Origin: Macrocystis pyrifera
Lineage: Eukaryota; Sar; Phaeophyceae; Laminariales; Laminariaceae
Assembly: GCA_031763025.1 (NCBI GenBank)
Contig: JASSKH010000025.1
Span: 7,908,798 to 7,972,797 of the forward strand
Reading direction: 5' to 3'
Length of the DNA stretch: 64,000 bases
Shown here: in pieces, positions 33,779 to 45,185 of the stretch
How the letters are laid out: the number at the start of each line of letters is the position of its first letter
How positions within the stretch are numbered: position 1 is the stretch's first letter
The notes under the pieces: model-generated
The model's input: only the letters and a program-made list of their open reading frames with translations
What the model was told of the DNA's origin: nothing
Database searches by the model: none
Program-made: the position numbers and the translations under genes

Positions 33779-33858
33779 CGCTCTGTCCCTCGATATAGGC
33801 AACGTTTCTGTATTGTCTTCAGCACAAAAGCTCCCTGTACTCAGGGACAGAGTGCTGT
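33779..33858. mobile_element. MITE family 2 (CTCTGTCCC...GGGACAGAG), copy
   Basis: GCTCTGTCCCTCG and TCAGGGACAGAGTGC are inverted ends of an 80-bp element. Stowaway-like MITEs have similar CTCxxTCC ends with TA targets. Confidence 0.6.
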
Positions 33859-34055
33859 GAGATAATGAAATAATAGAAACAAATTCGGGTTTGGAAATTA
33901 TATCACAGCAGTGTGTGCAGTACCACCTGTGTTGCTTTCCCCCACAAAAAAATACCCTGTCCCTACAGTAGTAGTAGTAGTAGATGCAAGGAAAGTTTGT
34001 ATCAAATACCTGCTATTATAGTACTGCGAAAACGGTCGTTCTATTTACATAATAT

Positions 34056-34266
34056 TATTGCGGGGGGGCATAGTAAAACAAGACCTACGCTCGTACAAAC
34101 AAAAACCTATATATCTCCCTGTTGTTACTATTAATAACAATATTTGGTCCTATACGAGGGACCACAGTAAACAGGACCAAATATTGTTGTTAATAATTAC
34201 AATAGGGAGATATAGAGGTTTTTGTTTGTAGCGTAGGTCTTGTTTTACTATGGTCCTCCGTAATAG
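34056..34266. mobile_element. Large foldback made of two inverted family 1 MITEs
   Basis: The left arm (GGCATAGTAAAACAAGACCT, AAAAACCTATATATCTCCCT) is repeated as its complement in the right arm with AACAATATTTGGTCCTATAC near the centre. The arms are about 90 bp, so the single strand can form a long hairpin. Confidence 0.85.
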
Positions 34267-34545
34267 TCTGTCCCTAAAAAGAAGGACCGTTTTCGTATTT
34301 AATACGAAAATGGTCCCTTTTTTGTTTAGTATGTACCAGTCTGTCCCTAAAATTAAGGACCGTTTTCGTATTTAATACGAAAATTGTCCCTTTTTTGTTT
34401 AATATGTACCAGTCTGTCCCTAAAATTCAGGACCGTTTTCGTACTTAATAGCAATACCGAAACGATCCTTATGTTTACATATACCAGTCTGCCCCTAAAA
34501 AGGACAATTTTCGTATTTAAGGCGGTCCTTCTTTTTGGGGACGGA
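34267..34545. repeat. Tandem array of family 2-like hairpin units, about 75 bp each
   Basis: At least three units start AGTCTGTCCCTAAAA and contain GACCGTTTTCGTATTTAATA followed by CGAAAA, a palindromic block. The last unit is diverged. Confidence 0.85.
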
Positions 34546-35288
34546 TTGGTCTCTCTTTTTTTGGCCGAACGCCAGACAAATCCACACCCTGGAAGGGGCC
34601 CCTCTGCCACTATGCCGATGGAAACGCGAAGTCCAAAAGTTTTCTTTCAAAACTATTGCTTTAAAAAAAATTGCCGAAAATATCCTTGTACCGCCGCGCT
34701 GTGGGGACAAAGGGAAAAAATGTGTGATGTTTTCTTTTTTTTTCTAACGGCTGCAGGCGGCGCAATTTGTTGTCTCTCGTTGCAAATTGTCAACACGCTG
34801 ATAAAAATCAGCTCGTGCGACGATAGATGCTCGATCTCGATATAGACTCAGCCCACGGCCAACCCGCTTGGTGTCGGGCAAGGCCAATGAACATAGACGA
34901 CAGCATCGAATTTTTCGAAAGTGGATACATACTCTAGGGGGCGAGAGCTTGCCGGCGGCGTCCTGCGGTATCCTCCCAAACCTAAAAAAAAAAAAGCCTG
35001 TTTTTCGCCATTCGAGACGGATCGAGAAATTTTGTCTTGTACGTACTTTTTTAGTCGTCTTAAGGGCTCCAGCAACTCTGTGTGATCACGGACTCCTTGA
35101 TTTGAGAGTCAATGTCAAAACAGCAACGGAGAGTAAGAGATGAGCCAATGAATCGCCGAGCACATTGGATACGGAAAGCAGACCTGTAACTACATAAATC
35201 AGGCGAACTGCACAGCAGCAGTAGCAGTAGTAGCAGTGCAGGAGGAGAGAACGAAACAAAGAAGATTCGACAATTGCAAAAAAAACGG

Positions 35289-35381
35289 TACCAGTCTGTC
35301 CCAAAATATAATAACCTATTTCATATTAGAACTAAAACGAAACGATCCTACCATTTCGGGACAGAGTGGTACGTTCTATAT
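35289..35381. mobile_element. MITE family 2 copy
   Basis: TACCAGTCTGTCCCAAAAT and ATTTCGGGACAGAGTGGTA form the inverted ends, both with terminal TA. Confidence 0.65.
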
Positions 35382-35663
35382 GGAGCCAGAAACACGAATA
35401 CTCTGGGCCGAAGCAAAAAAAAACCTTTAATTAATAGACATTAGCGCTGCGATTGGCCGAAACAGCTGCGCACCGGGAAAAAAAAAGAACGACCCACGGG
35501 TGTGCGTTGCTATTTTATGTCCGCGTTTTTCAACTGTCGTGTATATACTTGATCCAGTCAGAGGCCAAAGACTGTTTTTCCCCCCTATGCAAATGTTATT
35601 CCCTCGCCGTGCTGTTGAGGGACTATTAATAGCTCTCGCTACTATTTTAAGTACTGGTAGGAA

Positions 35664-35773
35664 CTATTACGGGGGTCCATAGTTAACAGGACCTATGGTG
35701 TACACAAAAACCTATATATTTCCCTATTTTTTACTAACAAAATTTGGTCCCGTTAACTATGTACCCCCGTAAC
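35664..35773. mobile_element. MITE family 1, intact copy
   Basis: TATTACGGGGGTCCATAGTT ... AACTATGTACCCCCGTAA; very similar to the copy at 33609. Confidence 0.9.
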
Positions 35774-35814
35774 AGCGTTATTGGGTGTGTTTTTACAATA
35801 GTTTGCCCATGTTT

Positions 35815-36215
35815 CCAAGATCATCCTGTTTAGGACCATACCAGCATATAGTAGAGATGAGACCAGGCAGTAAATCGGCTTAGTCACGAGAAAAAAAGCC
35901 TGCTCGGAAGTACAAACCATCCATCCGGTTTAGGACCATACCAACATACCACGGCAGTAGAGATGAAATCAGGTATTAATGGTAAACCGGCTTAGTCACG
36001 AGAAAAAAAAAAGAAGCCTACACGGATTTACAGATCATCCGGTTTAGGACCATGCCAGCATGTAATGGAGATTAAACCAGGCACGTAGTAAATCGGCGTA
36101 GTCACGAGAAAAAAAAAGCCTACTCGGAAGTACAGACCATCCGGTTTACGGATAAGACCAGGTACAGCAGTAAATCGGCTTGTCACGAGAAAAAAATATG
36201 ATCTACTCGGAAGTA
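35815..36215. repeat. Tandem repeat, about 100-bp unit, four copies
   Basis: Each unit has CCGGTTTAGGACCAT(A/G)CCA, GTAAATCGGCTTAGTCACGA and GAGAAAAAAAGCCTACTCGG. Between units the copy number of A in the A-run varies. Confidence 0.9.
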
Positions 36216-36917
36216 AGAGCGTAGTGTGATATGGGATAATGACCTTAATAGAGGTAAGATCACGTTTTTGGGCTTGTCACTTGGGTGGTCTTAACATGTC
36301 GGGTGGTCTTAGAATAGGTCGGACAGCAGTACACCACTGTTTTTGTGAACGGCTTCAAGTTGTGCGCGCTGGCGGAAGGCGTGTGTGCCTGGCACCGAGT
36401 ACCAATCTGCACCCAAATATGAGAAGCGTTTGTTCGAGGCAGCGAATCTCGCTGTTTTACGTATTTTCATTTTTTTTTGTATTTGTTGGGGGGCTGGGCT
36501 TTGGTGGCTGGCTCGACCAAGGATCAAGTTTCTCACAGATTAGGAGGCATTATCTTTTTTTTTCGTGGTTTTGTTTATTTGGAGCAACTAACCGCCCTGG
36601 TGAGAACTTACCCCGTACCCCCCCCCCCCCGATGGACACTACTGCTGTGTCGTGAACCATATGAGACGGTACTTTCCCAAATTGTTGGCACCCTTTGTCC
36701 ACGGTACACGTTGGCGTTGAAAATGAAACCGTCGTTTCGTTTCGTTTCGTTTCGTTTAAAAAAAAGAAATGTTTTCGAAGCGGTCCTTATACTTCGGCAC
36801 AACAAACCAAAAAAAAAACTGGTACGTACGTACGTATCAATATTACGTATGGTTTGGTTTTAATCTCTTGGTTTTATAAATTTTGAAATACGTCAGCTGT
36901 GAGTTCGACTGATTACA

Positions 36918-37027
36918 TATTACGGGGGTCCATAGTTAATAGGACCTATGGTATACATAAAAACCTACATATTTGACTATTTTTGCTAACAATATTTGGT
37001 CCTGTTAACTATGGACCACCGTAATAG
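36918..37027. mobile_element. MITE family 1, intact copy
   Basis: TATTACGGGGGTCCATAGTT ... AACTATGGACCACCGTAATA. Confidence 0.9.
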
Positions 37028-37835
37028 TTGATACTCAACTTTGCAAGCTGCGTAATACGCCTCGTCTATATTCCATTTTTACCGAATTTTACAAGAATTG
37101 TGATAAACCGGGCGCGCGTATTCTATATGTGATCCTTGTCAAAGATATAGGCCAGCGGCTCCCCCGGATGCTGCCCGGGTCAACAGGACAATTTTAAATA
37201 ATCATTCTGCGCACTGATACTATATAACCCGAACAAGGGATATTGATTATGATGTTGCAACATGTTGAAACCTTTTCATTTCACAAATATTTATAGATTG
37301 ATCGAGTGTTGTTGATTTGGTTCTAAGTGTGAATAATTCTTCCGGAGATGAGCTGCTGCTGTTCTTGCTACTGCTGTTTTTGGTACTTTTGTTGTTTTAG
37401 TAGTATGGTTCTAAGTGTGAATAATGCTGCTGTTCTTGCTGCTGCTGTTTTTGCTACTTCTGTTGTTTTAATGTCTAGATATTATTTTGTATGGCTTTTT
37501 GTGTAGATTCGAAGGTAGTGTATCGCTTGGTTTGTAGTGACAGGGTCAAAAACAAAAAAACGGAGATTTTTTCGTCCAGCTTACGAGACGCGGAGGTTTG
37601 GCTTCAGATCTCCGCCTTCACACCCAGACTCTCTATCTGAAATAAAAGGCACGCCCTATCCCCCACCGGTATGCTCTAGGCCGCCATGAAATTTGCAACT
37701 CCCTTCGCTACGTACCAGTAGTGATTATTGCTGTCTGCATACGATACCTCGTCGCACGGCAGTTCGTCTGCTTCATGCTACCCGTGCCCCCTTTTGAGAG
37801 CTCAGTTCTTGCCACTACGCGCGTAGAGAGAGCTC
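37028..37835. other. Unassigned region with a direct repeat
   Basis: TGGTTCTAAGTGTGAATAAT starts two copies at about 37318 and 37406, both followed by CTGCTG and TTTTGTTGTTTTA-rich sequence. No gene is supported. Confidence 0.4.
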
Positions 37836-37879
37836 TTGAAGCAGTTCCGCGGCAATCTCGCGAATTATGGTATATTTGT

Positions 37880-38335
37880 GTTTTTTCTGCTGCTGCTGCT
37901 GTGGTGCTGGTGCTGCTGGTGCTGCTGCTGCTGCTGCTGCTGCTTTGATGCTGCTGCGCTGCGGCTGCTGCCGTTGCCGTTTGCTGCTGGGCAAATGTTT
38001 GCTTGTCTTAAGTACAAAGGGTTCAGACGGTGTGATTGGCAAGACATTTGTACGTACAGCGATGCCGGCCCTGGTATCTTGTGTGCTGCTGTTGCTGCTA
38101 AGCTGCTGCTTACTGTGCTCCTACTGCTGCTGCTACTTGCTGCTACTTGCTGCTGCTTGCTGCTACTTGCTGCTGCTGCTGCTGCTGCTGCTTGCTGCTG
38201 CTTGCTGCTGTTTGCTGCTGCTTGCTGCTCCTACTTGCTGCTCCTGCGTGCTGCTTCTGCTTGCTGCTGCTGCTTGCTGCTGCTGTTTTGCTGCTGCTTG
38301 CTGCTGCGGTTGCCTCTTCTGCTGCACAAATCAAC
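37880..38335. repeat. Long interrupted (CTG)n / CTGCTTGCTG tract
   Basis: About 450 bp of CTG units with CTTG interruptions, open in two plus-strand frames as Leu/Ala/Cys runs. It may be intron or coding; see the frame ending at 38524. Confidence 0.9.
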
Positions 38336-38524
38336 GGACAAGTCGCAGCAGCGATTCCTTCCCTAGTTTCTGAGTGTACTGCGCTGCTGACTTCTGCCGC
38401 TGCTGCTACTGCCGCCGCCGCCGCCGCTTATACTAGCTGCGGTGTTGCCCCTCGATGTTTCGCGTGTGGAATAACCCGACATTGCGGACGAGACTGCGAG
38501 ACTCGTACTGCAAGTAGATACTGA
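38290..38524 (+). CDS. C-terminal exon with a CCHC zinc knuckle, product unknown
   Basis: After the CTG tract the frame becomes varied (AAQINGQVAAAIPSLVSECT), passes an Ala run, and ends with RCFACGITRHCGRDCETRTA and TGA at 38522-38524. CFACGITRHCGRDC fits C-x2-C-x4-H-x4-C exactly, the zinc knuckle of retroviral-type Gag and some cellular RNA- or DNA-binding proteins. The knuckle codons are 38455-38497. The start is arbitrary because the upstream CTG tract is open and no acceptor is clear. It could be a host gene or a retroelement Gag end; no reverse transcriptase lies nearby. Confidence 0.4.
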
Positions 38525-40018
38525 GGTCACCCCTCCGTGCCATCAATTTTTACGGGTAGTGTACTAAAAGGAGTTCACGCTTATTGGTCGGGCGTAAAAA
38601 CTAAAAAAAAACTACATGGGTGATTCTTCGATGTGATTCCTGGCGTGTGCGTTTTATATGCTCGAGTCTAAGCCTGAAGCCTGAAGCGTGTATCTGTTTT
38701 TTGTCTCCATATGTGAAAAAAAAAAGTTTGCCGTTTTTTTTGGTGTTGTTGCCCTGTAGCTTTTGTTTTGTAACGGTATATTAGCCCGGTGCTCTCTACA
38801 AAACCTCAGCTGTGACGTCGTTGAATCTGTATAAACCTCACATTTTGCAAGCCGCGTGTGGTACTTGGGGTCACGCGCGCTTGATGCGTCACCGGTGGCG
38901 TGGTAGGTGGTCCTCGTGCCTACTAAAATCATGTACGTGGGTTCCATTCTCACGGAGTGCACATACTCGAATTAATATAATAGGAACTTTTTCTTGCATA
39001 AAAAGTGACAAGCAGAAAGCGTGAGGGCGCGAGTTAGCAACGCTCGATGAAAGTCGACGAGCAAAATGGGAACGCTGAACCCTATGCGCGATAAAAAGGA
39101 AAGCACGTAGCGGGGCGGGGGAGGGGACGACACCTGTGACCACGGCTTGTGTCCAGAAGCTGGAAAATAAGCGCGATGATTAAAATAAAAATGCGTACCA
39201 GGTATAAACCGGTACCTGATGTACAACTATATAGGGAAATTTAAGGGCCGTTGGGTGTTCGTATATATGTAGAAACCGTACCTATATTTCGGACCAGAGT
39301 GTTTGGTCGCGGTGACTCCCTTGGGTGATACCTGGTAGTGCTAAAAAAAAAAACGCCTCGGTGAGAGGAAGAAGGAAGGACGGAGAAGAAAAAGGGTCGC
39401 CCAAGCCAACAGACGGGGGGGGGGGGGGGGGGTTCTATATCGTACATACCGCGGAGGATGTCCAAGAAACGTAACGGCGGTGTGGCCGGATGCCGATTGA
39501 TCGATGTGACACACGGCGTGGTATCGCGATGGCGCAGGGCATCCGTGACCGGGCGCGTCACAGCAGCAGAACACGAGTCGCCCCCGGGAGTTTGAGGCTA
39601 AAGCATCAAGGTGTAGCTCCCCCTCGTCAAGTGTTCGAGCACGAAAGTAAGAGATCAATTCGGAGCGAGACCCTAGGCTCGTGCATCAAATTTCGAGCGC
39701 AAAATTTTGCAATCGATCTGGAGGGAGACCTCGGGCGCCATCATCGCATTTGTTTAGCACAAGTTGCTGAATGAATACCGACTAGGAGCAAGGCTTCCGG
39801 CGCGGGCCGGGAGCAGGCCTTGGGAAGATGCAGAGTGGGCTGCCTGCCTGCGCACAACGGCGGCGGCTCGAGCGTCGGTTGGAGGTGGTTCGAGGTGCCG
39901 CGGAGGCGCTAGCGGCACAGCTGGGCAAAATACTGACTTGACGATGTTTCGTTCACGAAGGAAAAAAGCGTGTCAGGAGACGCGAACGTCGAAAGAAAAA
40001 GAAGGCTGGGAAAAGTTG

Positions 40019-40050
<32 letters not shown>

Positions 40051-40549
40051 GGTGCTTGCCGCTGCGGCTCGAGCAGCCGCAGGCAGCAGCTCTGGAGCAT
40101 GGCTTACAAAGCCTGCCGCCGGTGTGGTGTAGCTTGCCCGCTCACGCGCTATCATGCGTGTGTTACGCCTGCTGCTCTGCGCGTGGTAGCGTGCAGCAGC
40201 GGGCGTGTGGTGCGGCGCGGCAGCGCGCACGTGATGCGCTAGTCGCGCGAAGGGGCGGCAAGCAGGCAGCAGGCAGCAGCAGGTCTCAGTTCTGCTTTTG
40301 GTGTACGTACGTAAAATTGGGCTTTTGTTTCCCACCCCGCGATGTGATACTGGTTAAACTTCTCCCAAGCGATGATTTTTGTCAACCACCTACTGTAACG
40401 GAGACCTGCTGCCGGAGAACGGGGAAAAGAGGCCGCCGAGAGGCCTCGGTTGCACTCCTGGACTGAACGCCCCCCACCTGTCAAGCTCGCGTGCGTCACC
40501 GGCGCCGCAGGACCGTTCTCGCGGCGAGGTGCGGCCGCCACGCAGCGCG
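38525..40549. other. Unassigned, GC-rich in its second half
   Basis: Frames are open on both strands at 39341-39658 and 39490-40130 and around 40056-40541, with an A30 tract near 40020. None has splice support or a known domain. Confidence 0.25.
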
Positions 40550-40661
40550 GCCCCGTCCATAGTAAACAGGACCAAATATTGTTAGTTAAAATACCTAAAT
40601 ATGTATGTAGGTTTTTTTTTGTATGCCATAGGCCCTGTACACTATAGACCCCCGTAATAGG
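40550..40661. mobile_element. MITE family 1 copy, decayed left end
   Basis: TCCATAGTAAACAGGACC at the left and GACCCCCGTAATAG at the right; the left ACGGGGG is replaced by GCGGCCCCG. Confidence 0.7.
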
Positions 40662-40767
40662 AAACCAGTATTTTTTTTGGCGCGTTTTTTTTTTTCAAGG
40701 CCTTTCTCTTTTGGCCTTATTTTACTATTTTTAGTGCACGGAGGCATTTTTGATGACAGCATGCCAT

Positions 40768-40798
<31 letters not shown>

Positions 40799-41217
40799 CG
40801 TGTATGAGGACGGTTTGACGGCAAGCTGTTAAATGAGGTCGCGTCTTGCGTGTACTGGTGTACCTGGTATGATACTTTTGGATATCACATCGCAAGTTCT
40901 GATGAATTTTCCGTGTGTATACGTATATATATATATATATTTATTTTGCGTATTGAACGCGTTTTGACCTCCATCCCCTGGCATCCACGCGTTTTTTTTT
41001 TTTTGTTCGCTGATACCGAATGAAGAAGTTTTTGACGCACTGCTGTACACAACGACTACTCCTTCCGCTTGGTATCGAATTTTTATTTTTGCGTTGTCGA
41101 CGATCGATAACAATTGATATCGCATCGAACCCTGCCGACTACATTCGACATCCGTCGCTATTAATAGAAAATATCATCACACCTCAAACAAGTCACCGAT
41201 TTCCCGCTTCCTGATGC

Positions 41218-41327
41218 TATGACGGAGGAGCGTAGTAAATAGGACCTACGGTACACACCGAAACCTATGTGATTCCCAATTTTTACTAACAGCATTTGGT
41301 CCTATTAACTATGGTCCCCCGTAAATA
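41218..41327. mobile_element. MITE family 1 copy
   Basis: TATGACGGAGGAGCGTAGTA ... TATGGTCCCCCGTAAATAG with the usual core AACCTATGTGATTCCC. Confidence 0.8.
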
Positions 41328-41527
41328 GAGCAGACAAACTAGACACGTTCTCCCGATATTGGAATATCTACAAGCAGCAGCTCATGCCGCCGGGCTGGGA
41401 CCCGTCTAATCTGCGTCATGTTGATACAGCACACGCACGTTTCCTGGGTTCGATCTGCCCTCGAAGGCGAATACTGCGCGAACCTCTCGCAACGGCAGCG
41501 GGTGGGGAACTAAAATGATCTATACAC

Positions 41528-41641
41528 TATTTACGGGGGACCAATAGTAAATAGGACCAAAATTTTAGTAGTATAAAATAGAGAAATATATAGATTGTTG
41601 TGTGTACCGTAGGTCAAATTTACTATGGTCCCCCGTAATAT
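41528..41641. mobile_element. MITE family 1 copy
   Basis: TATTTACGGGGGACCAATAG ... ACTATGGTCCCCCGTAATA. Its core is in the opposite orientation to the copy at 41218, so the two form a loose inverted pair 200 bp apart. Confidence 0.8.
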
Positions 41642-41904
41642 TAATAGTGTGATATCATAATCTGTCCTGAACGGAGGTAGTAAGTAAGGTGAGCAAAAAA
41701 AAAATCCGACGCACTGTTTGTCTGCTGTACGTACCAGGTATCGATTATTGGATTTTTTGGTCGTGTCGATTTTGACATCTGTTTTTTTTTCATCGATGAA
41801 CACTATATATCGCCGTCGTGAACTCGAGAAACGATCGATAATCCATCCCTGTAGAATGTGCCGATACTAATAGGTCCCGGAAATACACGGATTTGTTTGG
41901 CTTT

Positions 41905-42137
41905 TTCCCAGATTTGTTTGGAGGCATTAATAGCACTTTTTGGCGAGAACAAAAACAAAAAATCTGTCTGGCCGGGCTTCTTAACCCAATATCGTTGGAA
42001 TAGCTACAGTTTTATTTTCGGTGTTTTTTCGTGAAAATGCCTATATAGGTTTGTGGGATTGTTTCGTCGGGCTGCGATTTTAGCTCCTCCCAAAATCAGT
42101 TTTCGGGCGTCACCGGATGTAGGTAGAGCTCCTCGAG
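41905..42137 (-). repeat. Dispersed repeat (GAGCTCTACACCTCACCC family) copy
   Basis: It shares CAATATCGTTGGAATAGC and CCCAAAATCAGTTTTCGGGC with the copies at 27186 and 56687. Confidence 0.55.
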
Positions 42138-42952
42138 TCAAGAAGGAGCCTTTGAAAAAGTACTGTGTGCAGGTGTTCCCCCGTCTGTTTTCTCTATACA
42201 CAGGTGCACCCCAAACAAGCCTGTCTTGTCTGTCTGTCTGACGCCCCCCTCTTTCACTCAAAGCCGAAGCTGTCAGGATACATGTCAAGCAAGGACAAAC
42301 CGTGCACTGTCAAGGGTGTAGGGTCGAGTGCTTCTCACTAAACCCTAGTAGTTTGGTGTCAGTCAAGGCGTGTCAGTCACGGCAAAGTTGCTGTCTTTTC
42401 GAGGGGTGAAAGTGCTGTCCCCTAACATATTTGCTCCACGAGCTTGACGTACGATTTTGGTTTTCCAGAAATTGGGGTGGCCGCCCCCGTGATATGTATA
42501 TGTACATGTGAAAGAGTCTCATGAGAAACTAACTATTAATACTGATAAACCAGAACAATCTGGCGAAATTTTAAATAAAAAACCCAGAAACACGCTCCAA
42601 AAAAAAAAACAAAAAAGAGTCGGGAGTTGTGGCCGGCATGCATGCTGAAGTCATTTATTTCCCCCACCCCTCGTGTATCGAAAGCGCCCCATTCGTGACC
42701 CAAGGTAAATGAGAAACATATGTATCATGCAAACTGCCGTTCTATGTCGGTGCAGAGTAGCAGAGACACCGCCGAGCGGGGGTGCCCCCCCCCCGCCCCC
42801 CGCCCCCGGTGAACGGGCAAAGCGCACGGGCGGGGGGGCGAAGCGTTCAGCGCGACAAAATAATCAAGCGACTCGCCCGCTCCCCCAACCCCCACCCCGC
42901 CCCCCATCTCGCCCCGCTCTCTACTTACTTTGCACGCGCGCATATATTCAGA
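42138..42952. other. Unassigned region upstream of the recombinase gene
   Basis: Low-complexity A-runs near 42600 and a GC-rich stretch from 42770. I found no terminal repeat that would mark the left end of the transposon. Confidence 0.3.
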
Positions 42953-44541
42953 ATGGCAAACGGGGGGGGGGGGGGGGTCCCGTCCGCGTCGCAGATGCTC
43001 GAGGGGGTCCCGACGGCGTTGCAGACGGGGCGGGGAAGGAGGGGGCCCCAGCCCCCGACCGCATCCCGGACGCCCAGTGCGCCGTGTGCAACGCCAAAAA
43101 ACCGCGGGACGTACAAGTTTTGCAATTTTTGTGGGACGCAGCGAGGCGAGGACGACGGGGTCGGAAAGCCGGGCCCGCTCCCCGACCCCGTTGCGGGCCC
43201 CGTGGCCATCGACCGCGACGTGATCGCGGCCCGGGCGGTCGAGGTTCTGGACGCGCTCAGCGACAGCGTCGGTCACCGCCGCGAGCGAGCCGTCACGAAC
43301 GGGTTCGACGCGTTCCTGCGGCAGTACTCCCACAACAGCAGAGGGTGGAAGGACGCCTCGGACCTGGACGTGTTCGCTTGGCTGTGCTGGCTCGACACGC
43401 AGGGACAGGGGACAGTGATCGTGCACGCGCCGCCGTGCCCCGGGGTGCATTGTCCCGCGGACCGGAGGGGGGGGGAGGCGCCGCCGGGGGGGGGGGGGGG
43501 GGGAGGTGTGCGGACGGTGGGCGGGGAGACTGCACTAGGCGATACTCGGCGGAATCGCTCGAGAAGGACTTCTTGTCCAAGCTGAGGTGGACGATGACCG
43601 AGGAGCTGGGAAAGACGGAGGAGTGGTGCCCCGCGAAGATGTGCGGGAACCCAGTCGAGAGCCGGATCGTGCGTTTCTACCTGGAACACGCCGCGGAAGA
43701 GCAAACCCCGGAAGGTGTTTTTGCGAAGCAGGGGCCGGCTCGGATGCTGTCGCACCAGCTGCTCCAGCTCGTGAGAGACATGCGGCGACGCGTCCAGAGC
43801 TGCCCGACGGTGGCCCAGCGGATCGCGACCACGCGAGACGTCGCCCTCTTCTGCGTGGCCTTCGCCGCGATGAAGCGAGGCCTTGACCTGGCGCACACTC
43901 TGGGAGCGCAACTCCTGCGGCTGCCGGACCACAAGGGGCTAATCTTCAACTTTCAGTTCGGCAAGCCCCTGAAGGCGTCGTCCGGCGCCGTGGTGGTGCT
44001 ACAGAACGAGAGCTGCCCCGAGATCTGCCCGGTCCGGGCCATGTGGGAGTACTCGACGGCGGCGGCTTGTGTCCGGTGGGACATGTCGAGTGGGCATGTT
44101 TTCCCGGCGGTAAAGGCGGACGGGGGTCGGTGTAAATTATCGGTGACCACGGCTCAGATGACGGTCAGCCTGCAAGCGCACCTGCGATCGGCGGGACTGG
44201 AGGACAAGCGTTTCACGATGCAGTCATTTCGGGTGGGCGGGGCGGGGGATCAGCACCTCGCGGGCACGGCCGTCGACGCCGTGATGCAGCTTGTGGGGTG
44301 CAAGCACGCGAGCGCGAGCCCTCCCCGCGACGACTCGTTGCTCGGGCAAGCGGCGGGGCCTGCGGCTCGTGGCGGCAGCGCAGGCGGCAGCACGGCGCCT
44401 AGCGGTAGCAGTCTCGGCAAGCGGGGTAGAGACCGAGCGTGTGAGGACGTGGACAAGTTGCCCTTGTCCGACGCGTTTATTCTGAGCTTCTCAGCGTTCG
44501 TGCCGACGAGGAAATGGACGGGCGGTTTCTACGATAGATGA
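42953..44541 (+). pseudogene. Tyrosine-recombinase transposon gene with zinc ribbon, frame-shifted and lacking the catalytic Tyr
   Basis: Intronless gene of a tyrosine-recombinase family that I know from brown algae and some other protists. The N terminus has a zinc ribbon, CAVCNAKKPRD then YKFCNFCGTQRG (Cys codons 43078, 43087, 43121, 43130), followed by a helical core-binding region (FDAFLRQYSHNSRGWKDASD). The catalytic part reads MKRGLDLAHTLG (box I Arg), GLIFNFQFGKPL, and FTMQSFRVGG at 44212-44241, where family members have H-S-F-R; the His is Gln here. The following GWK is GCK. The RY(V/I)G motif with the nucleophile Tyr is absent from the main frame; the +1 frame has TRC at 44336-44341. 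The frame also changes between the two zinc pairs and at the G-runs 43466-43503. The end (KRGRDRACEDVDKLPLSDAF) is conserved-looking. DNA integration by this copy is unlikely unless the breaks are assembly errors. Confidence 0.75.
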
Positions 44542-44574
44542 AACGAAAATATCGAGCAGATCGGGTCAGATCAG

Positions 44575-44900
44575 ATAGATCAGATCGGATCAGATGCTTG
44601 TTTCATTATCGAGATCTTTCGGAGGTCAGGTATACTTCGCCTGACTTGTATATACGACCTGGACGATCTATGTCGTGTTTTTCCTGGTGGGATCTGTACG
44701 ATCTGCAATGATCTGTGATGATCTGAGGTGATCTGTATAATCTGTATGACACGGCTCTTGCGCTCGTGCTTTTGCTGGGTGTGGGATCTGTGTGACTGCG
44801 GCTCTTGCACAAAACAATCTTCAACGGCGAAAAATAGGATCTGCCTGTAGACGATTTTTTAGACAGATCGTGATCCATCTGTCAGGTGTATGTGACGTGA
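44575..44900. repeat. Dispersed GATCTG-rich repeat
   Basis: It contains TCAGATCAGATAGATCAGAT, GATCTGTACGATCTGCAATG and GTGATCTGTATAATCTGTAT. It is related to the AGATCATAC-rich blocks near 16.7, 28.7 and 60.8 kb. Confidence 0.55.
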
Positions 44901-45018
44901 TGCGAGGGGGCATGCTGCGCGGTAAAAAGGGGTTGCTTATTGGGCTTCAAGAATGACTTTGGCCGTGACGCCGCTCCTCCTCGGCGGGGGCAGCAACTGC
45001 ATATTAGAAACCCTCGTT

Positions 45019-45185
45019 TAGTTGTGGTTTACTTGCAATATCGTCTGCGGGTTAGTTCCAACCCCATGTGTGCTTTATTTGTGATGCCATCTGCGGTTTA
45101 ATTGCAATCCTATTTGTGGTGCGTTTTGCAAAATACCAGCTGCGTTTCATTTGCAATCCCTTATGTGGTGTATTTTGATGGCCCA
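45019..45185. repeat. 23-bp tandem repeat, about seven units
   Basis: Units resemble TGTGGTTTAATTGCAATCC followed by TATC. Alternate units differ in TGCGG versus TGTGG starts. Confidence 0.8.
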
